This document shows positions 11,013-19,973 of a stretch of 64,000 nucleotides of DNA, piece by piece. The notes under the pieces were generated by a model. The model saw only the letters and a program-made list of their open reading frames with translations, had not been told where the DNA came from and ran no database searches. The DNA is from an uncultured Clostridia bacterium (GTDB lineage: Bacteria > Bacillota > Clostridia > Oscillospirales > Ruminococcaceae), in the NCBI GenBank assembly GCA_947177735.1, contig CAMWVP010000002.1, forward strand, positions 1-64,000. Direction: 5' to 3'. Each line of letters begins with the position of its first letter. The stretch's first letter is position 1. The translations under genes and the position numbers were made by a program.

Positions 11013-12467
11013 TTATTTGTTTTTCAATCTCTCCGCGTTCTTGCGTATCAGCTCGAATGGCAGATCCTCCGTTTTTATCGCGTGGCGGAATTTCGGATAT
11101 ACATACTTGTACCTGATAACGCCGTAGTTTGTGGTAATTTCAACGTTGTAGCCGTTCTCAAACCACAGGAATTTCAGCTCGGAATATGTCACGCCCGTGA
11201 CCTCATTATAGCAGATATGCTGCTCGGGCTCATTTTTCGCGGTGACTACAAACTCTCTGCCGTCGGCTCTGTAGCTGTATTCCCTGCCCTGACGTATGCA
11301 TTTGATTATGACTATCGCGATTGACAGCAAAATTATCACCGGAACCACCAGTACGAGAGCTATCAATCCTGCGACAATCATTGTGCTGATCAACATGACC
11401 GTAAAAAACACAGCCCCCACCAACAGCGCCAACACAATAACCCACAGCAGCGCCGCCGTCTTTTTCGGCAGCGGAACATTAAACGTTCCGCGCCCCTGTA
11501 TGTCGTCAAGGGAGCGCGACATGCCGAAGTCGTCGGTGTAGGTCTCCGCCGCGGCTGTGATCTTACCATCCTTGCTGACAGCGGGCATATCGGACGCGTA
11601 GCCTCTCACCGTAGGCGAGACCTTTTCCATCACCTTTGAAACGTCATAGCCGCCCTCTATGCCCTCCCGGATAACGGGGGCGTTTTCCGCACCCGCTTCC
11701 TGCCCGGCATTGTATGCCCGAACAGCGCTCGCGCTGTTCTTGTCGTCCTTGCCAAGGCTCACACCGGACATATCTGCATCATTACCGCACAACTCCGCCA
11801 TACGGTCGAACACGCTCTTTTTGCTCTCCCGTGCCTTGACAATATCCTCGGCGAAGATAGGCTTTCTGCTGTCGCCGACAGCGTTCCTGCCCTCGTTCAT
11901 GGCGCGCTCGTTATATTTCGCGTCGTGCGCCATCTCGGCACGCTCGCGGATGATATTGAACGGAGTACTTTTCTCCGAAACATACAATTCGGAAACTATT
12001 GAGAAATTCTCCTCCGCACCGTTAATTTTGATCGTAACATCATAGCCGATGACCTTGCCGAGCGACGTGCGCGGAATAAAGTGAACAGCCTGAACGTCAT
12101 CGTAATAAAACGTGTGAACGTCGCCGCCATATGTCAGAATAAACTTTTCTTCGTCGGCGGTGTACTTGCAGCTGAAGCCGCTCGATAAGGTGCGAATTCC
12201 GAGTAAGACGACGAATATCGTCAGCACCACCGTAAACACCATGATAAAGCCTTGGACGAGCGCCGTAAACATATCACCTCTGGGCAGTCCGATAGCTTCC
12301 CCCAATCCTACCAACGCCACAAACACGACAACGTCAATGAGTATTCCCGCGGCGATAAGCAGCGCCACAAAGATATGAGCGCCCTTATACGGAGCCTTGA
12401 ACTCGCCGCTCTCGCTGAACCCGAAACGTCTGCGGTCGTTGGGGTTCGTATAATTCTTGACGGCCAT
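11013..12467 (-). CDS. membrane protein with two TM-pair/PH-like modules (paralog 1)
   Basis: high similarity to product of 12556..14022; internal YTADEEKFIL...FNIIRERAE / YRADGREFVV...FELIRKNAE repeat. Confidence 0.8.
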   Translation of the reverse strand: MAVKNYTNPNDRRRFGFSESGEFKAPYKGAHIFVALLIAAGILIDVVVFVALVGLGEAIGLPRGDMFTALVQGFIMVFTVVLTIFVVLLGIRTLSSGFSCKYTADEEKFILTYGGDVHTFYYDDVQAVHFIPRTSLGKVIGYDVTIKINGAEENFSIVSELYVSEKSTPFNIIRERAEMAHDAKYNERAMNEGRNAVGDSRKPIFAEDIVKARESKKSVFDRMAELCGNDADMSGVSLGKDDKNSASAVRAYNAGQEAGAENAPVIREGIEGGYDVSKVMEKVSPTVRGYASDMPAVSKDGKITAAAETYTDDFGMSRSLDDIQGRGTFNVPLPKKTAALLWVIVLALLVGAVFFTVMLISTMIVAGLIALVLVVPVIILLSIAIVIIKCIRQGREYSYRADGREFVVTAKNEPEQHICYNEVTGVTYSELKFLWFENGYNVEITTNYGVIRYKYVYPKFRHAIKTEDLPFELIRKNAERLKNK

Positions 12468-12555
12468 TGTAACTCTCCTTTTGGATATGCGAACAGTTAA
12501 ACGACGTTTTCCCCGCATCCGACGGGGAAAACGCGATTTATTCAATATTTTGCGG

Positions 12556-14022
12556 CTATTTGTTTTTCAGCCTTTCAACGTTCTTGCGTATCAGCTCAAA
12601 CGGCAAGTCCTCGGTTTTCATATCACGCCGGAATTTCGGGTATACAAAATTATATTTGATAACGCCGTATTTTGTGGTTATCTCGACCTTGTAACCGTTG
12701 TCGATCCACAAGAATTTCAATTTGGAATAGGTCACGCCCGCGACATCATTATAATAGATATGCTCATCGGGCTTCTTCTTTTCCGAAACGACAAACTCTC
12801 TGCCGTTGGCTTTGTAGCTAATCTTCTTGCCATGTCGGATGTACCTTATTATTATGAGCGCTGCCGTCAGAGTGAGCAATGCCGCCGCACCGCCGATAAT
12901 TGCGGTAACAACGTCGGCACTCGGATTGATAAGCAAGGTTTGTACGATAAAAACAGCCGTAAGACACGTCCATGCAAGGAATATCCCCGCAAAGATCCCA
13001 AGAACAACGGCAGTTTTTTTCGGCGCCGCAACATGAAATGTACCGTAACCCTGCACGTCGTCAAGCGAAAACCGTTTGCCGTCTTCGGCAATGTAAGTAT
13101 CGTTGACCGAAACCACCCTGCCGTCCTTTCCGATTGTAGGCATATCCGCGGCATATCCGCCCGCTGTAGGCGAAACCTTTTCCATTACCTTTGAAACGTC
13201 GTAGCCGCCCTCGATGCCCTCCGGGATAACGGGAGCGTTTTTCGCGCGCGCCTCCTGCTCGGCTTTGTAGGCGCGAACGGCGCGTGCGCTGTTCTTGTCG
13301 TCATTGCCGAGGCTCACACCGGGCATTTCCGCGTCCTTGCCGAGCAGCTCCGCCATACGGTCGAACACGTCCTTTTTGCCCGCCTGCGCCTTAGCAATAT
13401 CCTCGGCGAAGATAGGCTTGTTGCTGTCGCCGACGGAGTTCCTGCCCTCTAGCATAATGCGTTCGTTGTTTTGCGCGTTCCGTACTATTTCGGCGCGCTC
13501 GCGAATGATATTGAACGGAGTGCTTTTCTCCGAAATGTACGAGTCGGAAACTATCGAGAAATATCGATCTTCGCCCTTTATCCTGATCGTAACGTCATAG
13601 CCGCTGACCTTGCCGAGCGACGAACGCGGGATAAAATGAACGGTCTGAACGTCCTTGTAATAAAACGTGTGAACGTCGCCGCCGTATGTCAGAATAAATT
13701 TTTCATCGTTTGCAGTGTACCTGCATTTAAAACCGCTTGTTACGGCACGCACTGCGATGGATATGAAAATTATTGTCAGTATGACCACGATCAGCATAAC
13801 CACGCCTTGAGCGAGCGTCACAAACATTTCCCCCTCGGTCACCTGTAAACTGTCGCCCAATTTTATTAACGCCACAAGCGCGAGCACATCAATCAGTATT
13901 CCCGCGCAAATAATCAGTACCGCAAAGATAGGAGCGCCCTTGTAGGGAGCCTTGAACTCTCCGCTCTCGCTGAATCCGAAGCGGCCACGGTCGTTGGGGT
14001 TTATATAATTCCTGCCGGTCAT
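12556..14022 (-). CDS. membrane protein with two TM-pair/PH-like modules (paralog 2)
   Basis: tandem paralog of the 11013..12467 product. Confidence 0.8.
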   Translation of the reverse strand: MTGRNYINPNDRGRFGFSESGEFKAPYKGAPIFAVLIICAGILIDVLALVALIKLGDSLQVTEGEMFVTLAQGVVMLIVVILTIIFISIAVRAVTSGFKCRYTANDEKFILTYGGDVHTFYYKDVQTVHFIPRSSLGKVSGYDVTIRIKGEDRYFSIVSDSYISEKSTPFNIIRERAEIVRNAQNNERIMLEGRNSVGDSNKPIFAEDIAKAQAGKKDVFDRMAELLGKDAEMPGVSLGNDDKNSARAVRAYKAEQEARAKNAPVIPEGIEGGYDVSKVMEKVSPTAGGYAADMPTIGKDGRVVSVNDTYIAEDGKRFSLDDVQGYGTFHVAAPKKTAVVLGIFAGIFLAWTCLTAVFIVQTLLINPSADVVTAIIGGAAALLTLTAALIIIRYIRHGKKISYKANGREFVVSEKKKPDEHIYYNDVAGVTYSKLKFLWIDNGYKVEITTKYGVIKYNFVYPKFRRDMKTEDLPFELIRKNVERLKNK

Positions 14023-14120
14023 TCCGACATCTCCTTTCGGATATATGTGATAAATTTTGGGAACGGCGTGCCGCCGTTACAGCTCCCGATTTACAGTAAA
14101 GCCGTGTACACGTTTACCTA

Positions 14121-14218
14121 TGGAAGCGCTGATCTAATCCGTTTTTCATTTTTCGAGACACGGTTTTATTGGCTTTTCCACGCCGGAGGCGGGGAAAAGC
14201 CATTTAATCAGTGATTCC
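14121..14218. repeat. MITE-like palindromic repeat, family A copy 2
   Basis: GGAAGCGCTGATCTAATCCG...CCATTTAATCAGTGATTCC with central GC hairpin; 98 bp. Confidence 0.65.
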
Positions 14219-14371
14219 CTATATTAAGTATACCACACGTCAATTAAACTGTCAATATAAAATAACCAAAAAAATCCCACGAATCGTACAAAAATTGTGA
14301 AAAAAAGGCATTGCATAAATTTCACAAAAATAATATAATAAGTTTGGTAAATAAGACAAGAGGTGTTTTAA

Positions 14372-15613
14372 TTGGAAGCGTATGAATGCTTTAAAGACTT
14401 GGCAATAATCATTATATCCGCTAAGCTTCTCGGGTTGGCAGCTAAGAAGCTGAGGGCTCCGCAGGTCGTCGGACAGATCGCTGCGGGGCTGCTTATAGGT
14501 CCGAGCGTGCTCGGACTGGTCGGACAATCCGACTTTATCGCGGTGCTCGCCGAGATAGGAGTGGTGCTGCTGATGTTCTCGGCGGGCTTGGAGACTAACC
14601 TGCGCGAGCTGGTCAAGACGGGGCCCGTCGCTCTCTCAATTGCCTGCGCGGGCGTGTTCGTACCGCTGGTGCTGGGCTGGGCACTGTACGGATGCTTCTT
14701 CGGATTTGCGCCCGTAGGCTCGGACGAGTTCTTCCGCGGAGTGTTCATAGGCACGATAATGACCGCGACATCGGTCAGCATAACCGTTCAGACCCTCCGC
14801 GAGCTGGGTCATCTCAAAGGCAGGGTCGGCACGATAATCGTCTCCTCGGCGATAATCGACGACGTTATCGGAATCATTGTTCTGACGTTCGTCATCGGCT
14901 TCCGTTCCGCGGACGCAAAGCCCCTTGACGTTGTGATAAAGACGGTGCTGTTCATCGCGTTCAGCTTCGTTATCGGATTTCTCATCTATCTGCTGTTTAA
15001 GTTCCTCGACAAGCGCTCGTTCCACCACCGCCGCATACCGATCTTCGGTCTGGCGCTCTGCTTCGTTATGGCGTACTGCGCCGAGCGGTTCTTCGGCATC
15101 GCTGACATCACGGGCGCTTACGTCGCGGGCATAATCCTGTGCAACCTGCGCGACGCGGAATACATTGCGGGCAAAATGGACATCTCGAGCTATATGCTGT
15201 TCGGTCCCGTATTCTTCGCGTCGATTGGGCTCAAGACCAACTTCGACGGCTTCACTCTCGGGCTGCTGTGGTTCTCGCTGGCGTTCGTGGCGGTAGCCAT
15301 GGCATCTAAGGTAATAGGCTGCGGACTGGCGGCAAAGGCGTGGAGGTTCAACGCCAAGGATTCCCTCAAGTGCGGGGTGGGAATGATGACGCGCGGCGAG
15401 GTCGCGCTGATAGTGGCTCAGAAAGGGCTTGCCGTGGGAATGGTATCGCCCGAGTATTTCACGTCGGTCATACTGCTGATACTGTGCTCGTCGGTAGCTT
15501 CTCCGATAATCCTCAAGCTGCTGTACAAGGGCGAGGATAAGCCCGACCACGTACTTACGACCGGCGAGATGATGGATATCGACGAGACGGACGAAGTGTA
15601 CGCGGAATATTGA
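14372..15613 (+). CDS. cation:proton antiporter (CPA2/Kef-type)
   Basis: APQVVGQIAAGLLIGPSVLGLVGQ...LAEIGVVLLMFSAGLETN. Confidence 0.85.
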   Translation: MEAYECFKDLAIIIISAKLLGLAAKKLRAPQVVGQIAAGLLIGPSVLGLVGQSDFIAVLAEIGVVLLMFSAGLETNLRELVKTGPVALSIACAGVFVPLVLGWALYGCFFGFAPVGSDEFFRGVFIGTIMTATSVSITVQTLRELGHLKGRVGTIIVSSAIIDDVIGIIVLTFVIGFRSADAKPLDVVIKTVLFIAFSFVIGFLIYLLFKFLDKRSFHHRRIPIFGLALCFVMAYCAERFFGIADITGAYVAGIILCNLRDAEYIAGKMDISSYMLFGPVFFASIGLKTNFDGFTLGLLWFSLAFVAVAMASKVIGCGLAAKAWRFNAKDSLKCGVGMMTRGEVALIVAQKGLAVGMVSPEYFTSVILLILCSSVASPIILKLLYKGEDKPDHVLTTGEMMDIDETDEVYAEY

Positions 15614-15648
15614 GCGCAAAGCGGGAATATATTTTCATTACATAGTTA

Positions 15649-15808
15649 GAACCTATACCAATAGCCCGAAATGCTTGGATTGCAAGCAGATTTTGTCGAT
15701 GTCAAGGAAAAGCTCCTAGGCGTACTGTATGTACGCCTAGGAGCTTTGACGCAGGCAGCGGCGAAATATGCTGCAAGACAAGCGTTGAGCGGTTATTGGT
15801 ACAGGTTC
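15649..15808. mobile_element. MITE-like 160-bp imperfect palindrome flanked by TTA duplications
   Basis: TTA|GAACCTATACCAATAGCC...GGTTATTGGTACAGGTTC|TTA; central 17-bp perfect inverted repeat AAAGCTCCTAGGCGTAC/GTACGCCTAGGAGCTTT. Confidence 0.8.
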
Positions 15809-15905
15809 TTATGACAAAAATTGGCAGAAAACGATTACTTGCCGTTACTAAGCGGAAAGTATTGCCGGTTAGAAATATTAAAAACGGTGATTTTCGGAAA
15901 TTCCC

Positions 15906-15934
15906 TTGACAATATCAGAGAAATTTGTTATAAT
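15906..15934 (+). promoter_or_regulatory. sigma-A type promoter
   Basis: TTGACA-N17-TATAAT. Confidence 0.8.
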
Positions 15935-15980
15935 ATAAAAGGCTCGTTCCGTTCGGTTGAGTGGGGACGGGCTTTTCTTA

Positions 15981-16154
15981 GAGCTTGTTTAGTATCTGTA
16001 GAAGTGCCGGATTTTCGTGTCGGACGACGGCAATTTTTCGCAGATGTACTTTATGTGCGCATTATGCCTTCGGCAAAACGCTCAAGAAAAATTGCCAAAG
16101 TACGGCGCGAAAAGACGGGTGAAGACAGTGCTTCGGAAGATACTAAACAGGCTC
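15981..16154. mobile_element. MITE-like 174-bp element flanked by TTA, in the 5' leader of the following CDS
   Basis: TTA|GAGCTTGTTTAGTATCT...AGATACTAAACAGGCTC|TTA. Confidence 0.75.
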
Positions 16155-16177
16155 TTAACCCGAAAGGAGAACGTTTG

Positions 16178-17722
16178 ATGAACAGGAGATTATGGGGCTG
16201 CGTTATCGCCGCGGCTTTAGTACTCGGAACCGCTACGGGATGTTCCGAAAACAGCGGCAGTCTGCCTGCCGTAAATACCGAAAATCCTGCTTTCGCGTCT
16301 ATTACAAATTCCTCCAAAGATCCAACCTCAAGTTCCTCCAAACCGTCCTCTGACGCTCCCGAAAGCACACTTGACACAAAGGTCGACCCCGCGCTTCAGG
16401 AGACCTTAGACGGATACGAGGACTTTTTCAAGGAATATACCAAATATATTGAGAACTATAAGGCTTCCGACAGTGCTATGCTTCAGGCTTACGCCGCGCA
16501 GAGCGAGGAGATTTCCAAGAAACTGGAGAATTTTGACACCAACGGACTGAACGCCAAAGAGGAAATATATCTTTCCGACGTGAAGTACCGCATAAATAAA
16601 ATGCTCGACAGCGTAAAGGATAAGCTACCGGAATGGAACGATGAGAAGGGCGAATACGAGCTGCCGTTTATGAAGAAGATGCCGGAGAGCTCGAGAACTC
16701 CCGCGTTTTCATCGATGCCGCCGCTGCCGGAGCTTCCCGAACTCCCCGAGCTTCCGGAGCTGCCGTCGTTAGATCAATTGCCTGACGGCTCGTCAAGCAG
16801 CTCGAGCTCGTCTAAAAAACCAAGCTCGTCGAGCAAGCCGAGCTCGTCCAAAAAGCCCGCCGAATCGAGCTCGGGAGGAACTCTTCTCGATAAGCCCGTA
16901 AGCTCGGACGAACCGACCGAGTCTACGACCACGGAGAACTACAGTCTGCCCGAGATCATCGATGTTTCCTCACCCGATACGAGTTCGCTTATCACCGATT
17001 ATACACGCAAATGGGCATACAATCAGCTCAACTCCTCACAAAAAGAAGCCTACGCGCGGCTTTACGAAAGCGCGTCAAACTATCTGGGCAATATAAACAT
17101 CAGCGATCTGAAGCTTAATCAGTCCGATATCGACACCGCATACTGGGCGTTCGACTACGACAACGCTCAGTTCCTGACCCTCGGCAGCGGCTACACCTAC
17201 AGCTACACCAACTCGGGTGAGGTCGTTCAGATGGGCATAGATTACGGCAGAAGTCCCGAAAACGTTCCGTCGTCGGAATTTGAATCGGTAACGCGGTCTG
17301 TTATTAACGAGGCACAGCGAATGGGCAGCGACTATGAATGTCTGAAATACGTTCATGACTGGATAGTCAACAACACCTCGTACATATCGAGCGGTCCCGT
17401 ATCCAAAAGCGAAGCGGACGGTCCCGTCATCTACGGGCAGGCGCTCTGCGAGGGGTACTCAAAGGCGTTTATGTACTTCGCGCAGTCTATGGGCTACGAG
17501 TGCGTTTGCATTTCGGGATACAGCAACGGCGATCATATGTGGAATATGGTCAAGGTCGGCGGGAGCTGGTATCACGTTGACGTGACGTGGGATGACCCGA
17601 TCTCGAGCAGCGGACCGGTGCTCAGACACAATTATTTCCTCGTCAGCGACAGCACCATAAGCAGCGACCACACGATCGACAACTACTTCTCCGTGCCGTC
17701 CGCTCCTTATGACTATCAGTAA
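16178..17722 (+). CDS. lipoprotein with C-terminal transglutaminase-like domain
   Basis: lipobox-like LVLGTATGCSE; QALCEGYSKAFMYFAQSMGYECVCISGYSNGDHMWNMVKVGGSWYHVDVTWDDP; LPELPELPEL/Ser-Lys linker. Confidence 0.9.
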   Translation: MNRRLWGCVIAAALVLGTATGCSENSGSLPAVNTENPAFASITNSSKDPTSSSSKPSSDAPESTLDTKVDPALQETLDGYEDFFKEYTKYIENYKASDSAMLQAYAAQSEEISKKLENFDTNGLNAKEEIYLSDVKYRINKMLDSVKDKLPEWNDEKGEYELPFMKKMPESSRTPAFSSMPPLPELPELPELPELPSLDQLPDGSSSSSSSSKKPSSSSKPSSSKKPAESSSGGTLLDKPVSSDEPTESTTTENYSLPEIIDVSSPDTSSLITDYTRKWAYNQLNSSQKEAYARLYESASNYLGNINISDLKLNQSDIDTAYWAFDYDNAQFLTLGSGYTYSYTNSGEVVQMGIDYGRSPENVPSSEFESVTRSVINEAQRMGSDYECLKYVHDWIVNNTSYISSGPVSKSEADGPVIYGQALCEGYSKAFMYFAQSMGYECVCISGYSNGDHMWNMVKVGGSWYHVDVTWDDPISSSGPVLRHNYFLVSDSTISSDHTIDNYFSVPSAPYDYQ

Positions 17723-17757
17723 ACCGCGTAATATCGGCATATTCGGGAGGGCAAAAT

Positions 17758-17892
17758 ATGGCTAAACGTTTTGACAAAAATAAAAAAGACAACCGCCTTG
17801 AGCGCACTATCACCAGAAACTGGATCATAGCAGGCGTATCGCTCGCTGCCATTATCGTGCTGTTTTTTATTTCGTCAGGCGGCGCAGGCTGA
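17758..17892 (+). CDS. 44-aa single-TM small protein
   Basis: RBS gggagggc; MAKRFDKNKKDNRLERTITRNWIIAGVSLAAIIVLFFISSGGAG; not in ORF track. Confidence 0.6.
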   Translation: MAKRFDKNKKDNRLERTITRNWIIAGVSLAAIIVLFFISSGGAG

Positions 17893-17898
17893 TACTAA

Positions 17899-18011
17899 AT
17901 GCCGACTGAAAGTAGACATTTTTTGCGGTATATTTTGCGCCCTACTTTGTCCTCTTCCTTGCAGGACACAAAATATCCTCGCAAATCATTTGCCTACTTT
18001 CAATCGGCAAT
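17899..18011. repeat. MITE-like palindromic element
   Basis: ATGCCGACTGAAAGTAGACA...TTTGCCTACTTTCAATCGGCAATTA terminal inverted repeats. Confidence 0.6.
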
Positions 18012-18034
18012 TAATATGAGAATTCACAGACAAT

Positions 18035-18065
18035 AAAAAACCGACGTATCAACGTCGGTTTTTCT
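18035..18065. terminator. bidirectional terminator
   Basis: AAAAACCGACGT-atca-ACGTCGGTTTTT. Confidence 0.8.
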
Positions 18066-18077
18066 GTTTGCCGCCGT

Positions 18078-18299
18078 TTATTCGGCAGTCAGCAGCTTTT
18101 GTATCTCGGATATGTCGATCTGCAGCACCGAGCATATCCTCAGCCATGTTATCCAAGTGGCGCGGTGTTCGCCGTGCTCGATCTGGCGGCAGTAAACGCA
18201 GCTTATGTTGACAATCTCCGCAAGCGTCTCCTGTGTGATTCCGCTCGCTTTGCGGGATCTGCGCATTATCCTGCCGAATTCTTTTTCCAACGTTGCCAT
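18078..18299 (-). CDS. XRE-family HTH protein
   Basis: MATLEKEFGRIMRRSRKASGITQETLAEIVNISCVYCRQIEHG. Confidence 0.8.
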   Translation of the reverse strand: MATLEKEFGRIMRRSRKASGITQETLAEIVNISCVYCRQIEHGEHRATWITWLRICSVLQIDISEIQKLLTAE

Positions 18300-18431
18300 A
18301 AATACCTCCTGTCACTTTTGTATTATAACTCAACTGTGAATAAAAGTACAGAAAGCATTTTTTCCAAAAAGTTATTTTTAGACAAAAAATAACTTTTTTA
18401 TCAATTTTTACAATAAAGATATTATTGCCAC

Positions 18432-19172
18432 TCAGGTCTTACAATACTCCGAATACGCCTTGCAGACCTTTTCGGACGTCCCCGCCATAACGATCTTGCC
18501 GTGATCGAGCCAGATAGCGTTTTTGCAGACCTTCTGCACCGCACCCGCCGAGTGCGATACGAACAGTATCGTAGTGCCGCCCTCGCGCATTTTCGCCATA
18601 CGCGCCTCGCTCTTCTTGTGGAACTTCGCGTCACCGACGGAAAGCACCTCGTCAGCTATCAGGATGTCGGTATGCACAAGCGTTGCGATCGCGAATGCGA
18701 GCCTTGACGACATACCTGACGAATAGTTTTTCAGCGGAACGTCGACGAAATCCTCCAGTTCCGCGAACTCGATTATCTCGTCAAAGCGTCTCCTCATATA
18801 CTCCTTTGTATAGCCGCGCAAAGCGCCTACAAGGAAGATGTTCTCGCGCGCGGACAGCGAACTGTCAAAGCCCGAGCCCATAGCGAACAGCGGCGCTATC
18901 GAGCCGTCGGTGTATATCTTGCCCTTAGTGGGCTTCATAATGCCCGCCACCAGCTTCAGTAGAGTCGTCTTGCCGGAACCGTTCACTCCGATAAGACCAA
19001 GGCTGTCGCCCTTCTTGACTTCGAACGAGATGTCCTGAAGCGCCCAGAACTCGTCAAAAAACAGCTTTCCCCTTACAAGGTTTATAACGTACTCCTTAAA
19101 ACGTTCCTCGCGCTCGCGGCTGAGGTTGAACATCATCGAAACGTCTTCTGCTTTTATTGCGATATCGCCCAT
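18432..19172 (-). CDS. ABC-type polysaccharide/teichoic acid export ATP-binding protein
   Basis: GVNGSGKTTLLKLVAGIMKPTKG, YSSGMSSRLAFAIA, DEVLSVGDAKF. Confidence 0.92.
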   Translation of the reverse strand: MGDIAIKAEDVSMMFNLSREREERFKEYVINLVRGKLFFDEFWALQDISFEVKKGDSLGLIGVNGSGKTTLLKLVAGIMKPTKGKIYTDGSIAPLFAMGSGFDSSLSARENIFLVGALRGYTKEYMRRRFDEIIEFAELEDFVDVPLKNYSSGMSSRLAFAIATLVHTDILIADEVLSVGDAKFHKKSEARMAKMREGGTTILFVSHSAGAVQKVCKNAIWLDHGKIVMAGTSEKVCKAYSEYCKT

Positions 19173-19184
19173 ATTTCCGCCTCC

Positions 19185-19958
19185 TCACACGTACAGGAAG
19201 AATTTGTTCTCATTTGCCTTGAACACCGAAATGCCCATAAGCAGCATAAGCACCGCATAGCAACTCGCTATTATCAGCGATTTCTCCGTCGGCATCACAC
19301 CCTGGTGACAGATCGCGCGCATTATCTCGATAAAGTGAATAGCCGGGTTAAGATCAAGGAGAAATCTGTACGATGTCGGCACGATCGTCTTGGGATAAAA
19401 GATAGCGGACATCCACATCCAGAGCATTGAAAAGATACCGTAAAGGTGCTGAAAATCACGGAAAAAAGTACCGTAAGTCGCAAGGATAAGCGAAAAACCA
19501 AACGTAAATATAAACACCAGAGCAAGCACGGTAGGCAGCATCAGCAGATTAAGCGTGAACTTCGCGTGAGTGATGAGCATTACCAGAACAAGCGCCGTCA
19601 GCGAAAACAGCAGATCGACAAATCCCTCGACGACCCTTGACAGAACAAAGATATACTTAGGGATATATATCGAGCGGATATACCCCGCGTTGGCGAGGAT
19701 CGCGTTCATTGACTGACGCGAACTGCCGTTCATAAAGTTAAAGATGATCTGACCGCAGAGAAGATATATCGGGAAATTATCGATATTCCGCTTGAACAGC
19801 GTCGAAAAGATCAACGTCATTACCAGCATAGAGAGCAAAGGGTTCAGCACCGTCCACAGCACTCCCAGCACCGATTTGTAGTACTTTCGCTTGATATCGC
19901 GCTTTACTACCTCCTTTAAGAAAGTCAGATACTTCATCTGTTCTTCAAGTTTTGTCAC
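19185..19958 (-). CDS. ABC-type polysaccharide export permease
   Basis: REVVKRDIKRKYYKSVLGVLWTVLNPLLSMLVMTLIFS-like signature; adjacent ATPase. Confidence 0.9.
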   Translation of the reverse strand: MTKLEEQMKYLTFLKEVVKRDIKRKYYKSVLGVLWTVLNPLLSMLVMTLIFSTLFKRNIDNFPIYLLCGQIIFNFMNGSSRQSMNAILANAGYIRSIYIPKYIFVLSRVVEGFVDLLFSLTALVLVMLITHAKFTLNLLMLPTVLALVFIFTFGFSLILATYGTFFRDFQHLYGIFSMLWMWMSAIFYPKTIVPTSYRFLLDLNPAIHFIEIMRAICHQGVMPTEKSLIIASCYAVLMLLMGISVFKANENKFFLYV

Positions 19959-19973
19959 TTTTATCGTTCCTTT

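Noticed and set aside
15821-16177. N-terminal extension of the 633-aa ORF
   Set aside because: The segment covers a promoter and a MITE; the RBS and lipoprotein signal start at 16178.
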